Shown in pieces: positions 29,891-32,369 of a stretch of 32,369 bases of DNA (position 1 is the first letter of the stretch; each line of letters opens with the position of its first letter). A program made the translations under genes and the position numbers. A model generated the notes under the pieces. The model was given only the letters and a program-made list of their open reading frames with translations. It was not told the origin of the DNA and did not search any database. This DNA comes from Stramenopiles sp. TOSAG23-6. Taxonomy: Eukaryota; Sar. The stretch covers positions 472-32,840 of the forward strand of contig LT635957.1 in NCBI GenBank assembly GCA_900128565.1. Reading direction: 5' to 3'.

Positions 29891-29990
29891 ATAATGGAAT
29901 GGAATGCCATTATAGATTTTCAGATTCCATTATAATGGAATGGAATGCCATTATAGATTTTCAGATTCCATTATAATGGAATGAAACTCC
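29891..29990. repeat. About 41-bp tandem repeat inside the hAT element
   Basis: The unit GGAATGCCATTATAGATTTT plus CAGATTCCATTATAATGGAAT occurs twice in tandem here and once more near 29443-29500 in the left half. Each unit contains the palindrome CCATTATAATGG. This subterminal repeat structure is typical of hAT elements. Confidence 0.75.
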
Positions 29991-30038
29991 ATTCCATTTT
30001 TTGATTTCGTGTTATAACGGCGTCCGATGCCAGCCCTG

Positions 30039-30046
30039 CTCACGAG
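30039..30046. repeat. hAT target-site duplication, right copy
   Basis: CTCACGAG directly follows the GCCCTG terminus and matches 29331-29338 without mismatch. Confidence 0.9.
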
Positions 30047-30184
30047 TTGTTGTAGCAAAATCTAAAAAATCTAAATCCTTCCAAGTTTACATTACATTAT
30101 TCTTAGATTTAGATAATTTTCGGATAGTATTCAAACCTTTAGCATTCTGAACTATTTATATCTGCACCAAATTCAGATCCAGCA
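30047..30184. promoter_or_regulatory. Upstream region of the coiled-coil gene
   Basis: The 138 bp between the hAT insertion and the start codon are AT-rich. With so little space left, the promoter may include the transposon or lie beyond it. No specific element is recognised. Confidence 0.35.
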
Positions 30185-31364
30185 ATGAATGATTCAGAAA
30201 TAACCGAGCGTAGCTCACAGTTAAATATTTGGTTAGATGAACTTTCAAAAACCCCAACAGCAAAGCTTTTGGGAATTAGCCCTGCTGAACGTGACGAATT
30301 ATTACGATTACGAGACGAAAATAATTCTTTACAGATGAATCTTGAGTCAATTGAAGATGAAATTTCAAGAAAAGAAAAAGTATTGAGAGATACCAAAGTA
30401 AAAGCTGCTACAGGGAGAAAAGAGTTACAGTCTGATTTAGCTCCATTTGCTAGAGTCCTCCAAGACCTGGAGGTTGAAGAGCGAGTATTACGACACAAAG
30501 TTATAAAAGAGAATAAAGTTGCCGAGTTAAAGGAGTTTCTAGAGCGCCAGGAAGCATTACGAAAGGAGGAGGAGAAAATGAAAAGAAAGTTGGAAGAAGC
30601 AGAGGACGAGTTACAAGAACTGCGTGATTCCATTGCCAGTGTTGATCCTGGAAGTTTACTGCCAAATCAACTAAAAAATATTGCATTGTATATAAAATGG
30701 AAAAAACTGCTCGCAAAGAAGAATAAAATGGAGAGAAAGAATCGTGAAGAATCGTACAAAAAGATGGAAATCGAAGAAGCCAAAGAGGAGTTGGACATTA
30801 TCGTAAAAGAAATGGAGAAAAAGGCTGAAATTTTGCAGATAGAAGCAAAAACTAAAGAACATGAAGATGCAATCAATGAATGTAACACAAGAATTGCAAC
30901 AATGGAGATGGGTACTAAAATAGCTATGAGCGAAATGCAAAGTTTTGGTGAAGAATTTAAGAAAGTTAGTGCCGCAATTAAGAAAAGTAAAGAATTGAAA
31001 ACAAAAGAGTTACATGATCTTTTACAACATAAAAAAAAATTACAACAAGCGGAATCATGGTTTAATGAGCTAATGAAGAAGGAAGTAGATCAAATACGCA
31101 AACAAGTATCTGACAAATGGAAAATCATTCTCCAAGAGCAACAAGATAAAGCAGCGATCAAACTTGATGAAGAACGTCAATCTTTCAAATCTAAAATAGA
31201 GAATGCAAAACATGAGTTGGGTGTAAAATATTCAGGTGGGTTTGAAACACTTTTAAATGCAGCAAAAGAAAAATATTTAGTTGCCAAAACTGAAGCAGAA
31301 CAATTACAACAGGAGGTTAATCATAAAAAAATACTTGTTGATCAAGCTGAAAAGGATATTGTAT
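30185..31364 (+). CDS. Coiled-coil protein or N-terminal exon of a coiled-coil/Iml1 gene
   Basis: The frame opens at an ATG (30185) and encodes about 392 residues to the intron boundary near 31360-31364. After a short N-terminus (to about residue 40) it is almost continuous heptad-like coiled coil rich in Glu, Lys and Leu. There is one break around 152-175 (PGSLLPNQLKNIALYIKWKKLL), where a Pro/Gly turn precedes an amphipathic segment. No family is recognised. The residues encoded after 31364 turn into poly-Phe/Ile from a T-rich intron and should not be counted. With the strong donor at 31361 (GTATGT) and the acceptor at 31467-31468, the protein would end at once (KDI-A-stop). With the donor four bases later (31365, GTTTTA), the frame continues into the Iml1 exons. 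The gene starts 139 bp to the right of the hAT insertion. Confidence 0.7.
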
Positions 31365-31468
31365 GTTTTATTTTTTTTCAAATTCGTTTTTTTTTTCGTA
31401 CGAAATTTTGTACCTAATGAATTTTTTGTTTTGAAATATTTTTCCAAAATACATGCGTTTCACCACAG
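31365..31468 (+). other. Intron 1 (T-rich, introner-like)
   Basis: Boundaries are either GT at 31361 or GT at 31365, with AG at 31467-31468. The second choice keeps the frame open into exon 2. The interior carries T-tracts, the CGTACGAAATTTTGTACCTAA motif (31397-31417) and the string GAAATATTTTTCCAAAATAC. All of these recur in the same order in the intron that starts near 32271, so the two introns are copies of one sequence. Confidence 0.65.
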
Positions 31469-31525
31469 GCTTAAATCAAATGGTGTTTCTCTGTCAACGG
31501 GTGAATGCACGTTTTCATCATGAAT
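31469..31525 (+). CDS. Short exon leading into the Iml1/DEPDC5 domain
   Basis: This 57-bp exon reads, in the frame that joins the next exon, LNQMVFLCQRVNARFHHE, followed by a split Ser codon. The final E before S/A-V-N-L matches the 'LEAINL' start of the conserved Iml1 segment, which supports the frame. The upstream part has no clear match. Confidence 0.5.
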
Positions 31526-31635
31526 GTATTACTTTATAGTTTTCTTTTTTCATAGTACATTTCGTACCTAACGATTTTTTTTTTTTTGTAAAATTCTTGT
31601 TTTTTTTCACAATACATGTGGTAATATTTTAGAAG
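31526..31635 (+). other. Intron 2 (T-rich, introner-like)
   Basis: Donor GTATTA at 31526 and acceptor AGAAG ending at 31635 give a clean GT-AG intron of 110 bp that joins ...FHHE-S to VNLTLN in frame. Using the nearer AG at 31631-31632 would create a stop. The intron carries the shared motif CATAGTACATTTCGTACCTA at 31551-31570, followed by AC and a long T-tract. Confidence 0.7.
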
Positions 31636-31827
31636 CTGTAAATCTCACACTCAATATTTTTGATGTTTCCTATGTTGATCGAAATTTAGGTAGTAGTGGT
31701 ATGACCATTCAACTACTCACAGCTTCAAATGGAACATTTCGTGTTGACACAGACTTGAGTGATTTAACACATGCGCGCATGAAACGATCTGGTGTTGGAT
31801 GTGATTGTATCTGTTTTGACTTGTACG
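31636..31827 (+). CDS. Iml1/DEPDC5 (GATOR1 subunit) exon
   Basis: The exon encodes VNLTLNIFDVSYVDRNLG, then SSGMTIQLLT, then FRVD-x-DLSDLTHARM and GVGCDCICFDLY. This matches, motif for motif, the conserved N-terminal domain of Iml1/DEPDC5 (animal form: AINL-x-x-NVFD-x-HYINRNFDRTG, then ITPG-x-GVFEVD, LT-x-QRM, GIGVDLVC). Iml1 is the core subunit of GATOR1, the Rag GTPase-activating complex that restrains TORC1 at the lysosome or vacuole when amino acids are scarce. The domain's usual upstream part is not present in the preceding exons. The remainder of Iml1, including the DEP domain, would lie past the window end. Confidence 0.8.
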
Positions 31828-32045
31828 GTATTCACTTACATTTCATTTTTTTGTTTTTTTTGTTTTTTTTTGTTAGGTACAAATTTTACTATGAAAAAAA
31901 TATTTCAAAAATATTTTTGAATTTGTATTCACTTATTTCATTTTTTTTTTCATCGTACATTTTCATAAAAACAAATTTTATATCTAACGATGTTTTTCAA
32001 AAATATAACATATTTTTCTACAATATTAACGTCCTTCCCACCCAG
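31828..32045 (+). other. Intron 3, with inverted copies of the shared motif
   Basis: GT at 31828 and AG at 32044-32045 give a 218-bp intron that joins DLY to VPLF in frame. Inside, the shared motif appears inverted at 31872-31893 (GTTAGGTACAAATTTTACTA) and direct at 31951-31992 (CATCGTACATTTTC...ATATCTAACGATG), so the intron can fold into a long hairpin. The VPLF on the far side matches the 'HAVPLF' of Iml1, which supports the junction. The three codons just past the donor read GIH and might belong to the exon if splicing is non-canonical. Confidence 0.75.
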
Positions 32046-32270
32046 TACCTTTATTTATTTTTAATCCAAAGAATACAAAATCTAAAATAGACAGTAAATC
32101 TTCAGAGCATTCTTCAAGTCGGTCGCGACGAACTCATAATCGGACTCACTCTCGTTCAACATTTCGATATACTAAAAATAATACTAAAATATCTAAAACG
32201 TCTAAAAATAATCGAAACCCCAACCCTAATTATAAACATACTCAAAGATACGAAGAATCATTTGGTGCAT
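32046..32270 (+). CDS. Iml1/DEPDC5 next exon, with Ser/Arg/Asn-rich insertion
   Basis: The exon begins VPLFIFNPK, the expected continuation of the Iml1 domain. It then runs into about 60 low-complexity residues (SSRSRRTHNRTHSRS..., KISKTSKNNRNPNPNYK) where other Iml1 proteins have a short loop before a conserved H-W-x-x-x-S-F-Y segment. The exon ends at or near 32270, before GTATGTTTTA. Confidence 0.6.
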
Positions 32271-32369
32271 GTATGTTTTATTTTTTTTTTGTATGAATTT
32301 TTTTTCGTACGACATTTTGTACCTAACAAAAATTAAATTTTTTTTTTGAAATATTTTTCCAAAATACAT
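32271..32369 (+). other. Intron 4 (partial), copy of intron 1
   Basis: It starts GTATGTTTTATTTTTTTT like the start of intron 1, carries CGTACGACATTTTGTACCTA plus AC at 32306-32327, and ends at the window edge in GAAATATTTTTCCAAAATAC plus AT, the same string found at the corresponding place of intron 1. The acceptor lies outside the window. Confidence 0.65.

Larger units (their letters stand above)
29339..30038. mobile_element. Non-autonomous hAT-type transposon (MITE), 700 bp
   Basis: The element begins CAGGGCTGGCATCGGACG at 29339 and ends with the exact reverse complement at 30021-30038, an 18-bp perfect terminal inverted repeat. It is flanked by a perfect 8-bp direct repeat, CTCACGAG, at 29331-29338 and 30039-30046. 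An 8-bp target duplication with CAGGG termini is diagnostic of the hAT superfamily. There is no transposase frame, so it would depend on an enzyme encoded elsewhere. The subterminal regions are full of CCATTATAATGG and GGAATGGAATG repeats, which may be transposase-binding sites. The middle (about 29630-29860) looks like different sequence, flanked by an A-tract and a 17-base T-tract. The intact target duplication and TIRs suggest a recent insertion. Confidence 0.9.

Noticed and set aside
31361-31417. C-terminal end of the coiled-coil frame, rich in Phe and Ile
   Set aside because: These codons come from T-tracts of an intron with a clear GTATGT donor, and the same sequence recurs in another intron.
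31701-32090. A free-standing 129-residue protein starting at the Met in the Iml1 segment
   Set aside because: It starts mid-domain and runs through a T-rich intron; only 31701-31827 is coding, as part of an Iml1 exon.
31397-32327. GTACCTAAC as only a splicing branch point (CTAAC)
   Set aside because: CTAAC does resemble a branch point, but the conserved sequence extends well beyond it, is found inverted in intron 3 and occurs outside genes in the hAT element. A secondary branch-point role remains possible.
1-32369. tRNA, rRNA or spliced-leader genes
   Set aside because: I looked through the intergenic parts and saw no sequence I could support as any of these; a covariance-model scan would be decisive.

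Overview
The window is a gene-dense, AT-rich stretch of a eukaryotic nuclear genome, most likely from a flagellated unicellular protist. The strongest evidence is an apparently intron-free 13.1-kb gene for the cytoplasmic dynein-2 (IFT dynein) heavy chain, which implies cilia or flagella with intraflagellar transport. Other eukaryotic markers are a DHHC-type palmitoyltransferase, an LYR-motif protein with a PB1 domain, exons of the GATOR1 subunit Iml1/DEPDC5, spliceosomal-type introns and a non-autonomous hAT transposon. TAA and TAG both act as stops, so the code looks standard. I cannot name the species. Repeat-derived introns beside long intronless genes would fit introner-bearing alveolates (Amoebophrya-like dinoflagellates) or stramenopiles, but this is only a suggestion. 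One ambiguous base (2905) marks the sequence as a draft consensus.

Layout. 2-10810 (+): 3' part of a giant gene for a type I membrane protein with about 29 Ig-like repeats, a Cys-rich juxtamembrane motif, one TM helix and a cytosolic tail; its 5' end lies outside the window. 11172-11888 (+): a 238-aa protein joining an N-terminal LYR domain to a C-terminal PB1 domain. 11950-25098 (-): dynein-2 heavy chain, tail to tail with the previous gene. 25422-26612 (+): a 396-aa protein with two copies of an alpha/beta-barrel-like domain and an NTF2/SnoaL-like domain, divergent from dynein. 26830-27660 (-): a DHHC palmitoyltransferase (active motif DHYC) interrupted by 93 bp with two in-frame stops and no fitting GT-AG splice solution. 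28053-29075 (-): a secreted protein of unknown function with duplicated RRFSL motifs. 29339-30038: a 700-bp hAT-type MITE with 18-bp perfect TIRs and a perfect 8-bp target-site duplication. 30185-window end (+): a coiled-coil coding region that runs, through T-rich introns sharing a repeated GTACCTAAC motif, into Iml1/DEPDC5 exons; the gene leaves the window inside an intron.

The genes do not form one pathway. The flagellar motor, surface repeat protein and palmitoyltransferase could all act at the cell periphery or cilium, but that is speculation. The clearest contrast is structural: the left 27 kb consists of long uninterrupted genes, while the right 5 kb holds transposon- and introner-like sequence. 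The most unusual items are the LYR-PB1 architecture, the intron family carrying a shared, sometimes inverted element, the coiled-coil/Iml1 junction and the non-canonical interruption of the DHHC gene.
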